Positions 7,518 through 15,726 of a stretch of 64,000 nucleotides of DNA are shown here, in pieces. The DNA lies in contig JAEWFC010000016.1 of assembly GCA_023389035.1 (NCBI GenBank), forward strand, positions 62,001-126,000. The letters run 5' to 3'. A program made the translations under genes and the position numbers. Every line of letters begins with the position of its first letter. Within the stretch, counting starts at the first letter, position 1. The stretch comes from Acidobacteriota bacterium. GTDB taxonomy: Bacteria; Acidobacteriota; Blastocatellia; Pyrinomonadales; Pyrinomonadaceae. Below the pieces are notes generated by a model. It did no database searches. It saw nothing but the letters and a program-made list of their open reading frames with translations, and was not told the DNA's origin.

Positions 7518-10295
7518 CTATCTTACCGGGCGGCCTTCGTTGTCAAGGATGACGATCTCGCCGAGGTTCAGCTCGCGGATACCGGCTTCGATCTTCGAAA
7601 GGTCGCCGACAAGCAGAAGCGAGGTCTTCGCCGGTGCCGCATACTTCGCGGCGATGGCGTTGACCGGTCCGAGCTGCAGTTTATTCAGCTCATCGGTCTC
7701 CGCTTGCAGATAGGTCATCGGTAGGCCCGCGATCCACAGATCGGAGATCTGCTGCCCGATCCGCTGATAACCTTCGAACTGCTGTGCGTAACCTCGCGTT
7801 CTGGCAAGCCTTGCCGTGTTAAACTCCGCCGCCGAGATGGGCTTTTCACCTGCGATGCCGCGGAGTTCCTTCATGAATTCCACGACCGATTCCTTGGTCT
7901 TATCCGTCTGTACGCCGCCGCTGGCGATCCATGCACCGGCGTGTGACCAGTGCTGCGGGAAAGCGAAGACGCCGTAGGAATATCCCTTGTCCTCACGAAG
8001 GTTCAGGTTCAGACGCGTTCCAAAACCGCCGCCATAGACCGCGTTTGCCAATGCCAGTGAATAATAATCAGGCGAACGGCGTTCGGGTGCTGTCAGAACG
8101 TGGGCGACGACCGTCTGAGTCGCGCCCGGCTGATTTACGAGATAGACCTTCGCGGTCGGCATCGGCGAAGGAGCAGAAACTTTGACCGCAGGTGCAGCAC
8201 CGCCGCTCCACGAACCGAAATGCTTGCGGGCCATCGCTGTCGCGTCTGCCAGCGTTACGTCGCCGACGAAAACGATCGCACTGCTCGCGGGTTTCCAGTA
8301 GGTTTGGTAATAGTTGACAAGGTCCTCACGCGTGACCGCACTTACGGATGCCGGCAAACCGCCCGTCGGACGGCCGTACGGATGATCAGGGCCCATCGCG
8401 ATCATCATGCTTACGCGATTTGCGACGGAGTTTGGATTTTGTGCGGCTTGTGCCAGGCCGTCGAGTATCTGCTTTTTATCTCTGTCGAATTCATCGGCCG
8501 GGAACGTCGGGTTCAGCACGACGTCAGCCATGACGCCCATCGCCTGATCAAGGTTGCGGGTCAATGATTCAAAGCCGAAGCTGCTGTATTCGCGTGTCGC
8601 ACCGCCGCTGAGCGTGATTCCCAGATCGCCGAGAGCCTCATCGATCTGCAGCGCGTTGCGGGTCTTGGTTCCCCGACGCATGAGCCGTGCGGTCATATTC
8701 GCCTGGCCCGACTTCCCTGCAGCATCAGCTACGGTTCCGGCTTTCGTCACCAGCCCGACGGCTACCTTAGGCAGTTCGGGCTTTTCGACGACCATTACTT
8801 CCATTCCGTTCTCGAGCTTCGCCGTTTTTACATCAGGAGCCCGGAACGGACGCTCGGCGCCGAGAGCAGGTTCCTTCGATCTGTCGACAGCAACCTCTGA
8901 CGCTTTGGTGCCTTTTTCAGGGCGAAAACGAACGACGACGCGATTCTTGTTGTTCAGATATTTCGCAACAGCGTTCTTGACGCCATCCGCCGTGACAGCA
9001 CGGTGGCGAGCGAGGTCTTCGTCAAACTTGCCCGGGTCGCCGAGGAAAGTGTTGTAGGAATTAAGGCGATCCGACTTGCCGCCGAATCCGCCGATGCGCT
9101 CGAGTCCGGCGATAAAGCCGAATTCCCATTTGGTTTTCGCACGCTCAAGCTCTTCGGCGGTCGGGCCTTCAGCTGCCAGACGTGTGATCTCGGCTTCGAT
9201 AATGCTCTCGACCTGCTGCATATCTACGCCGGGCCGTGCGGTCGCCCACATTGCGAAGAATCCGGTTAACGGCTGCCCGCTTTGGAAAGCCGCGACATTC
9301 GATGCTAGCTGGCGGTCGTAAAGCAGAGCTTTGTTAAGACGGGCCGACAACCCGCTCGTAAGAACCGAGGCCGCGAGAGCGAGCTCGGCGTCACCTGCGT
9401 CAAAATACGCCGGCGAATGCCATGCGAAATAGGTGCGTTCCTGCGGGACGCGATCGCTGGCGTCGACGACCTTTTCACCGTGCATCATCACGCTGCCCTT
9501 AACGGGGCGATCGAGTGCGGGTCCGGGTGGGATCGTGCCGAAATACTTTTCAACCAGACGTTTTGCTTCGGCCGGGTCGAAATCGCCGGCGATCACCAGC
9601 GAGAGATTGTTCGGCGAATAATATGTTCGGAAAAAGTCTTTAACATCGTCGAGGCTAGCGGCGTTCAGGTCCTCGTGCACGCCGATGACGTCAGTATGAT
9701 AGGGATGGCCTTTCGGGAAAAGGTTCTCGAGCATCAACTTGAACGCACGTCCGTAGGGCTGATTTTCAAGCCCCTGACGGCGTTCGTTGCGGACGACCAT
9801 GATCTGGTTGTCGAGCGATTGCTGCGTCAGTGCTTCGGGTAATGTCGCGAGTCGGTCTGATTCGATCCAGAGCAGATTTTCGAGATTCCCTGACGGCACG
9901 GTCGCAAAATAGTTCGTGCGGTCCTGGTTAGTCGTACCGTTGACGCCGCCTTCCATCAGGTTTGCACCGGCAGCCTCGACGTATTCAAAATATTCTTTAT
10001 TCGCGTTCTTCGAGCCCTGAAACATCATATGCTCGAAAAGATGTGCGAAACCGCTGCGGCCGAGGCGTTCGTTAGCGGAACCGACGTGAAACCATTGATT
10101 CACGTGAACGACGGGCAGCTTGCGATCGACGTGCAGGATGACCTGCAGGCCATTAGGCAGCGTATACTTTTCAAATTCGATCTTTGGCACCGCTGACTGT
10201 GCACTCTGCGCAGCGGTATCGAAACCGGCGAACGGGCCGACGATAAACGCAAAGATCAAGAAAAAAGAAAGACTAGTGCGGACAAATGCGGACAT
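7518..10295 (-). CDS. M16-family zinc metallopeptidase, two-domain, exported
   Basis: This 925-residue protein has a signal peptide (residues 1 to about 30) and two M16 (pitrilysin/insulinase-type) halves in one chain. The first half carries the inverted zinc motif HLFEH (residues 85-89), where His85 and His89 bind zinc and Glu88 is catalytic. The equivalent place in the second half reads QANMTARLMRRG, without HxxEH, so that half is the inactive partner that completes the chamber. This is the usual arrangement in M16 enzymes, where two such halves clamp peptide substrates. The export signal suggests a periplasmic peptide-degrading role. It is a monocistronic gene, divergent from the GNAT gene. 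Confidence 0.92.
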   Translation of the reverse strand: MSAFVRTSLSFFLIFAFIVGPFAGFDTAAQSAQSAVPKIEFEKYTLPNGLQVILHVDRKLPVVHVNQWFHVGSANERLGRSGFAHLFEHMMFQGSKNANKEYFEYVEAAGANLMEGGVNGTTNQDRTNYFATVPSGNLENLLWIESDRLATLPEALTQQSLDNQIMVVRNERRQGLENQPYGRAFKLMLENLFPKGHPYHTDVIGVHEDLNAASLDDVKDFFRTYYSPNNLSLVIAGDFDPAEAKRLVEKYFGTIPPGPALDRPVKGSVMMHGEKVVDASDRVPQERTYFAWHSPAYFDAGDAELALAASVLTSGLSARLNKALLYDRQLASNVAAFQSGQPLTGFFAMWATARPGVDMQQVESIIEAEITRLAAEGPTAEELERAKTKWEFGFIAGLERIGGFGGKSDRLNSYNTFLGDPGKFDEDLARHRAVTADGVKNAVAKYLNNKNRVVVRFRPEKGTKASEVAVDRSKEPALGAERPFRAPDVKTAKLENGMEVMVVEKPELPKVAVGLVTKAGTVADAAGKSGQANMTARLMRRGTKTRNALQIDEALGDLGITLSGGATREYSSFGFESLTRNLDQAMGVMADVVLNPTFPADEFDRDKKQILDGLAQAAQNPNSVANRVSMMIAMGPDHPYGRPTGGLPASVSAVTREDLVNYYQTYWKPASSAIVFVGDVTLADATAMARKHFGSWSGGAAPAVKVSAPSPMPTAKVYLVNQPGATQTVVAHVLTAPERRSPDYYSLALANAVYGGGFGTRLNLNLREDKGYSYGVFAFPQHWSHAGAWIASGGVQTDKTKESVVEFMKELRGIAGEKPISAAEFNTARLARTRGYAQQFEGYQRIGQQISDLWIAGLPMTYLQAETDELNKLQLGPVNAIAAKYAAPAKTSLLLVGDLSKIEAGIRELNLGEIVILDNEGRPVR

Positions 10296-10490
10296 ATTCT
10301 GCTCCTCGAAAATTTGTATTGAAATAGGATGTATTTGGGTAAACCCTTTGATTCTACTTGGTCTTTACGATTGTACATCAAGATTTGTTTCGAAATCAGT
10401 CTTCGTATAAATAGATCTAGACCGCAAGGCGAACAGGAGAAAGGAGTGAATAACAGATAGCTTCCCGAGTGGGAGCACAAACTAGACGAA

Positions 10491-11006
10491 ATGAATATCG
10501 TGATCGAACAAGCCGGCCCCGATGACGCTCGCCTATTATCAGTGCTTGCGACGGTGAGTTTCTACGAAGCGTATTTCGAGCAGGATACGCCGACCGACAT
10601 CGCCAACTACATTACCGAGTCGTTCAGCATTGGCCTCATCGAAAGCGAACTCGCGGACCCATTGATCAGCTATCACGTCGCATATTTAAATGAAAAAGCG
10701 GTCGGGTATGCGAAATTGGCTCGCGGCAGCTCGGCCGAAGGCGTCGAAGACGGACGCGGGATCGAGATCAAACGCATTTACACTCTCGAACGCGTTTGGG
10801 GAAAAGGCGTCGGCGATCGGTTGCTGCAGCACTGCAAAACGGTCGCGAAGCAAAGCGGTGCGGAATATGTCTGGCTTGGCGTGTGGGAAGAAAACGCACG
10901 TGCCTTGCGGTTCTATGCAAAGCACGAATTTTACCGTGTCGGGACAGTCACGTTCCCATACGGCGATTCTGTCGGTATTAATAAGGTAATGAAGCTCGAG
11001 ATCTAG
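10491..11006 (+). CDS. GNAT-family N-acetyltransferase
   Basis: This 171-residue protein has the acetyl-CoA binding motif A as RVWGKGVGDRLLQHC (Q/R-x-x-G-x-G/A). Motif B residues follow in WEENARALRFYAKHEFYRVG, where an Asn and Tyr typical of the family are present. The substrate cannot be told from sequence. The stop codon overlaps the stop of the convergent queD-like gene within a shared CTAG. Confidence 0.88.
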   Translation: MNIVIEQAGPDDARLLSVLATVSFYEAYFEQDTPTDIANYITESFSIGLIESELADPLISYHVAYLNEKAVGYAKLARGSSAEGVEDGRGIEIKRIYTLERVWGKGVGDRLLQHCKTVAKQSGAEYVWLGVWEENARALRFYAKHEFYRVGTVTFPYGDSVGINKVMKLEI

Positions 11007-11386
11007 GAAAGCTGAAACGTCGCGACGCTGGTCGGCGTCTCGTAACAGCGGACCTTATAGACGTGAACGCGTTCATCGCCGACCCGTGAGTTCAAATACT
11101 CAACGAAATAGCGGGCGATGTTCTCGGCTGATGGGTTTAGTTCCTCATCGAATGGCGGCAGTTCATTGAGATTGCGGTGATCGAGGTAATTTACGATCTC
11201 GTCGGCCGCCTTTTTGAGATCGCCGAAATCGATCAGTAGGCCGATGTTGTTAAGCTCCTCGCCGCGGGCGTAGATCTCGACCTTATAATTATGGCCGTGC
11301 AGATTCTCGCACTTCCCCTTATACCCGCGAAGCTGGTGTGCGGACGAGAAATCGCGTTCGATCATTACTTCAAAATAGGACGACAT
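11003..11386 (-). CDS. queD: 6-carboxytetrahydropterin synthase-like protein (QueD/PTPS family)
   Basis: This 127-residue protein matches the 6-pyruvoyl-tetrahydropterin synthase / QueD family, which converts dihydroneopterin triphosphate to 6-carboxytetrahydropterin in queuosine and deazapurine synthesis. The zinc ligands are visible as SSAHQL (His17) and LHGHNY (His30 and His32). The catalytic Cys26 in GKCENLHGH marks the QueD type rather than folate-specific variants. LDHRNLNE and the terminal CYETPTS (substrate-binding Glu) are also conserved. No other queuosine gene lies in the window, so the pathway assignment rests on the family. Confidence 0.88.
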   Translation of the reverse strand: MSSYFEVMIERDFSSAHQLRGYKGKCENLHGHNYKVEIYARGEELNNIGLLIDFGDLKKAADEIVNYLDHRNLNELPPFDEELNPSAENIARYFVEYLNSRVGDERVHVYKVRCYETPTSVATFQLS

Positions 11387-11405
11387 ATAACCCGCTAAAA
11401 AGATA

Positions 11406-13922
11406 TCACGTCTTCTTAAGTTCCGCGGCTGCGTCGCTGTCGATGCTGCGTAAATTCAGGTCACGCTGCGGAAAAGGTATCTCGATGCCTGCTTCTGTCA
11501 GTGCGTTATAAACATCCGTGACGAGATCACTGCGAAGCCCGACCCATCCATCGGACGATGACCAAACTCGCAGCTCAAAATCCAAAGAGCTTTCGCCCAT
11601 TCCTGTGAAAAGGACCTTTGGAGGCGGATCCTGAAGAGCAAGCTCGTAACGTTCCGGGATTTTGGCCAGGATCTCCGTGACCACGGCAGGATCCGTTCCA
11701 TACGCCACTCCTACCGGAATATCGATCCGTCGGCGTTCATCCTGCATCGTCCAGTTAATGACCTCTTCCGAGATCAGTTGGCTGTTAGGGACTATCACGT
11801 CAGAGCCATCGACCTTTCTCAAGACGCTCGCCCTAAGCCCGATCTGAGTAAGCGTGCCCGTGTGTTCACCTATCTGAACGGTGTCGTTGACCTTGACCGG
11901 CCGTTCAAATAGCAGAATGAGGCCGGAGACGAAGTTGTTGATTATGTTCTGTAATCCAAAACCTATTCCGATGCCCACAGCGCCGGCAACGATCGCAAAC
12001 TTAGAAAAATCGACGCCAAGGGCCGCGATCGCGATCATAAAGCCGCCTACGATGACCGCGTAATGGAGGACGGTCGAGACCGCGTACGAAATGCCCGCGC
12101 CGAGATCGACTCGGGGATACACATCTTCCTCAAGAAAGAACCGAAGCACCCGCGAGATCAGGACCGCCGCATAGACCGTCACGATAAAAAGCAAGATGCC
12201 GCCGATAGTGAATTCGATCGAGCCGTAGCCGAATGTATATGCAAGGCCGCCGCGGATCCATTCCGATACAGTCTGCCGAACGGAAAAAAGATTAAGCGTT
12301 GCGAGCACCCATAGGATCACCGCAAGCCACTTCAGGAACGTTTCGACCTTGGTACGGATCAGCGTTCGGTGTTCCTGCACCGCCCGAAGACGTGCGAGCG
12401 GGGTAACGCGAAGAGCGAAGGTCAGCAGGCTCTTTGCGATCTGCAGTGCCGTGTAAAGCACAAGCGCCGCGTACGCGCTGCCGAGAGCTCCGTTGCCGAT
12501 AACATACGAAAGGGCGACAAAACCAAATGCATTTGCAATAAAAGCCGCCGCAAATATCGCGAGAGCAAACGGGATGACCTTTCGAACCGACCGAAAAAGC
12601 TTATGGTGACGAGCCTCAACGCGCTTTTCCACGCTCTTTGTTCGCAGGAACCAAACGAGAAAGAGCATCGCACCGAGCATTTCGGCAAGGAACACGATCC
12701 GAACGGTAAACGGCTGGCCAGCCAGCAGATCGCGAAAGCGGTCGATGAAGAACAGGACCACGAGCGCATTCAGAAAAATGAATAACGGCCGATCCACCAG
12801 TCGCCTGAGCAATATTACCACCGGCACCAATGCCAGTGCCCCAAGCACCGCCGATAATGCTCGCGGAGCTTCCGTATATATCCACGCACTGAAAATGATC
12901 GAAAGTATCAGCGCCGTAACAGGCGGGACCGCAAAGACCTGCGCAGCGGTTTCGAGCTTTGGCTCTTTCGCAATGTACGGCCGGATGCGTTCGCGTGCCC
13001 AAAACAATGCGCCGGTAAGCACGAGAAACAGGAGGAAATGAAATGCGAACCGCTCGCGATGCTGTGCAAAATATTCCCGCATCGCAATGAACTGCTCTCT
13101 GATGGTTCCGCGCGTCTGGTTGAGCAGATCACCAAGAGACGTAAATTCCGATCCGCCGTTCCAGATGGTCGGCCGCTCGGCGATAAAAAGATTGGTCAGC
13201 GTGCGCTCGCGAATTGTCGTGATCTCAGCAAGACGGGCCTTTACGCGGCGTTCCAATTCGCTGGTCCGCGTCTGTATAGCGAGCAACGCGGTCTGCCGGG
13301 ACTCGACCTGTTTTCGCGTTTCCGCGATCGATGAGAGCGTCTCGTTGACACGCTCGAGGATCTCGGGCGGCAGTACGGCCGCGTCTTCACCCGCAGCTCC
13401 GGCCTGAATTCCCTGCAGGCTCAACTGCCAACGCTCCTCAAGCGTTGAAAGCTCGGCAGCAAAACGCTCGAGCGTGGCGAGCCTGGTCTGCACGTCACCT
13501 CGCCAAGATGCCAGCTGCCGCGAATCTGCCTGCCACTCACGCTCTGTCGTGCGAAGATCGTCCAGCGTCGGCGCCCCGGAAAGAGTTTCGGCCGTCAGCC
13601 GGTCCCGTTCATCGATCGTTGCACGAAGCTCAGGCAAGCCGTTCTCGATCGCTGTGATCTCGGGTTTAGCTTCGATCTCACTGCGGATCGCCGCAACACG
13701 TGTCGCCGCAGCCTCGGCCTCAGTTACGATACCCGAGACCGGGATCGCCGATGGAGCCGGCGTCGGAGATGCAGTGTTTGAATTAGATGTGTTGGAAGTA
13801 TTCGAATTGCTCTGACCAACGCCAACTCCAGTTGCCGCAACAAATACGAGCACTAACAATGACAAAACCCGTATCGCCGCCCAGTCGCTACCGCGAGAGA
13901 TATTTACCCTTTCAAACGTCAT
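11406..13922 (-). CDS. large MscS-family mechanosensitive channel
   Basis: This 838-residue protein has a signal peptide (to about residue 36) and a low-complexity Ser/Asn/Thr/Pro linker. A long periplasmic coiled-coil region (about 70-250) and roughly ten transmembrane helices follow. The MscS core near residues 650-690 reads VGIGFGLQNIINNFVSGLILLFERPVKVND, the Gly/Ala-rich pore helix and start of the beta domain. A cytoplasmic vestibule domain runs to about 815. The layout resembles MscK/YbiO-type large channels that release solutes at hypo-osmotic shock. It is divergent from the LuxR-type gene. Confidence 0.9.
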   Translation of the reverse strand: MTFERVNISRGSDWAAIRVLSLLVLVFVAATGVGVGQSNSNTSNTSNSNTASPTPAPSAIPVSGIVTEAEAAATRVAAIRSEIEAKPEITAIENGLPELRATIDERDRLTAETLSGAPTLDDLRTTEREWQADSRQLASWRGDVQTRLATLERFAAELSTLEERWQLSLQGIQAGAAGEDAAVLPPEILERVNETLSSIAETRKQVESRQTALLAIQTRTSELERRVKARLAEITTIRERTLTNLFIAERPTIWNGGSEFTSLGDLLNQTRGTIREQFIAMREYFAQHRERFAFHFLLFLVLTGALFWARERIRPYIAKEPKLETAAQVFAVPPVTALILSIIFSAWIYTEAPRALSAVLGALALVPVVILLRRLVDRPLFIFLNALVVLFFIDRFRDLLAGQPFTVRIVFLAEMLGAMLFLVWFLRTKSVEKRVEARHHKLFRSVRKVIPFALAIFAAAFIANAFGFVALSYVIGNGALGSAYAALVLYTALQIAKSLLTFALRVTPLARLRAVQEHRTLIRTKVETFLKWLAVILWVLATLNLFSVRQTVSEWIRGGLAYTFGYGSIEFTIGGILLFIVTVYAAVLISRVLRFFLEEDVYPRVDLGAGISYAVSTVLHYAVIVGGFMIAIAALGVDFSKFAIVAGAVGIGIGFGLQNIINNFVSGLILLFERPVKVNDTVQIGEHTGTLTQIGLRASVLRKVDGSDVIVPNSQLISEEVINWTMQDERRRIDIPVGVAYGTDPAVVTEILAKIPERYELALQDPPPKVLFTGMGESSLDFELRVWSSSDGWVGLRSDLVTDVYNALTEAGIEIPFPQRDLNLRSIDSDAAAELKKT

Positions 13923-13955
13923 TCTATATATAAAAGTATAAAACGCCCGCCAAAA

Positions 13956-13971
13956 TACCGGAAATCCGGTA
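13956..13971. promoter_or_regulatory. perfect dyad in the mscS/luxR divergent region
   Basis: TACCGGAAATCCGGTA is a perfect 7-bp dyad around AA. It lies 34 bases upstream of the channel gene start and 130 upstream of the regulator gene. Its position between divergent genes suits an operator, but no binding protein is identified. Confidence 0.4.
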
Positions 13972-14031
13972 GTTTTAACGATTTTGCAAGTGTAATAGAA
14001 ATGGTCTGCCTTGCATTACCTGTAGAGAGGA

Positions 14032-14058
14032 TTGACCAAAGCTGCCTGATGTTATATT
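14032..14058 (+). promoter_or_regulatory. candidate promoter of the LuxR-type gene
   Basis: TTGACC (14032-14037) and TATATT (14053-14058) are separated by 15 bases, slightly short. The boxes match five of six consensus positions each. Confidence 0.4.
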
Positions 14059-14102
14059 TATTGACTCGCAGCCAATTCCCATAATCAAGTCTAAGAGTTT
14101 TT

Positions 14103-15260
14103 ATGCCCGCGTTTCGGGAACAAAATATCACCGATCTGATCGGTCAGATATACGAATGTGCCGGCCAGCTCGAGAACGACGGCTGGCAGAGTGTGTTCGA
14201 GCGAATCTCAGGATCGCTAGAGTGCGGCCCCGGAAGCCTTCATTTTTTCATTAAGGAAGCACAGACGTTCGAGCGGCTCGCGGACACCAATGAACCAAGT
14301 TTTCAACAAGATTTTCGGACGACCTATTTCCAAATTCTGCCCTTCCGCGATCATCTTCTAAAACTTAAAGCGGGCGAAGTGATGATCCGGTCCCGCGCGT
14401 GCCCGGACCGCAGGTTTGCCGAGAGTCAGCTCTATCAAGAGCATTTTCGGGACCTCGGCATCTATTACGTGATGCATCACAATCTGGCCGATGCCGGGGA
14501 GGCTAACTTTGGTATCACTCTGACGCGTCCTGAGGACCATCGAGACTTCGACGAGGCGGACATGCAAGCCTATATGCAGGTCGCTCCACACCTGCAACGA
14601 GCCGTCCGGTTGCACATCGATCTTCTGCGAGCTGACAGTAAGAGCAGATTTTATGAGGCTGCGTGGGACCGTTCTCCGCAGGCAATGATACTGGTCAACG
14701 AGACATTCGAGATCGAATTTAGAAACCAGGCGGCACTACAGTATTTTGAGGACGGTCACTTCCTGATCGAAGGCGTGAGTAAGCTTGCATGCCCCCGGGC
14801 GGAAGACAGTCGTAACCTGCAGGCGATGATCAGTTCCGTGTTCACCGCTGACACGGCTTCAGAACTTACGAACGGCGGCCAGTATCAGCTCCGTAGTGGT
14901 GATACACGTCCTCTTTCGCTGCTGGTAGCTCCGTATCTCGAAACCACTAGCTTCGGCTTCGTTCAACGCAAAGCAGTCATTTTTATTGGTGATCCGAGGA
15001 ATAAAAATGGTAGTCCAACAGAAAATCTTTGTAAGCTCTACGGACTAACCGTTTCTGAGGGGCGCCTGGCGAACCTGCTTGCCGAAGGAAATTCGATCAG
15101 AGAGATAGCGGAGATCCTATCGATCTCAGAAAACACCGCCCGCACGCATCTCAAGCGCATTTTCAGCAAGACGGATACGAACCGCCAGGCAGAATTGGTC
15201 AAACTGATCTTGAAGACCCCGAACGCATATACGACGAATAGAATTAAATTCCAAAAATAA
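14103..15260 (+). CDS. LuxR-type helix-turn-helix transcriptional regulator
   Basis: This 385-residue protein has a C-terminal LuxR/FixJ-type HTH at about 311-370: YGLTVSEGRLANLLAEGNSIREIAEILSISENTARTHLKRIF. Residues 182-290 look PAS-like (FYEAAWDRSPQAMILVNETFEIEFRNQAALQYF). The N-terminal 170 residues form an uncharacterised sensor region. There is no receiver domain. It lies on the same strand as, and 466 bases before, the giant exoprotein gene, so control of that gene is plausible but unproved. Confidence 0.85.
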   Translation: MPAFREQNITDLIGQIYECAGQLENDGWQSVFERISGSLECGPGSLHFFIKEAQTFERLADTNEPSFQQDFRTTYFQILPFRDHLLKLKAGEVMIRSRACPDRRFAESQLYQEHFRDLGIYYVMHHNLADAGEANFGITLTRPEDHRDFDEADMQAYMQVAPHLQRAVRLHIDLLRADSKSRFYEAAWDRSPQAMILVNETFEIEFRNQAALQYFEDGHFLIEGVSKLACPRAEDSRNLQAMISSVFTADTASELTNGGQYQLRSGDTRPLSLLVAPYLETTSFGFVQRKAVIFIGDPRNKNGSPTENLCKLYGLTVSEGRLANLLAEGNSIREIAEILSISENTARTHLKRIFSKTDTNRQAELVKLILKTPNAYTTNRIKFQK

Positions 15261-15726
15261 CCTAAATGGGTGACGACAAACCTGTCGTTTGCGCCCAATG
15301 TGTTCGTAGTCAAATTTATCAGGCGTACCCGCAGCAAATACCGCTTTGAGCAACTCACGTTTTCCGTTGGGAAAACCCCGCTAAAGTCGTGTATATTGTA
15401 TCGCTAATAATTTGACAAAAACACAACACCCTAAGATCTAAATTAGTTTAATTTCTTCGGGCACGATTAAGTTTCGTATTTGCGACGAAACTTATATTTG
15501 TCGCCGTCCCAGACGGGCGGTCTCCGCCACAACCGGAGCCACGCGACGACACGCGCTTGATGCCGTATCGCCCCCGCGGCCGTAAAGCGCACTGTAACGA
15601 AATCTGTCCATTCCGCATAACGGAAGGAACAGGCGTAATTTTTAAGATTATCTGGCCAACGCCCCACCGTTGACCGTTTGTGCACCGGCACGTACGTTGA
15701 ATAACAATCAACCCTAAGGAGTAAAA
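15261..15726 (+). promoter_or_regulatory. long leader upstream of the giant exoprotein gene
   Basis: This 466-base stretch has no credible gene. A perfect -35 box TTGACA sits at 15412-15417, with only weak -10 candidates (TAAGAT at 15432 or TCTAAA at 15437). A perfect 9-bp inverted repeat, AAGTTTCGT N7 ACGAAACTT, lies at 15469-15493. It could be an operator or an RNA hairpin near the start of the transcript. The leader would be about 270 bases long and contains further small GC-rich hairpins near 15515-15535. AAGGAG at 15716-15721 is the ribosome site of the giant gene. Confidence 0.5.
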
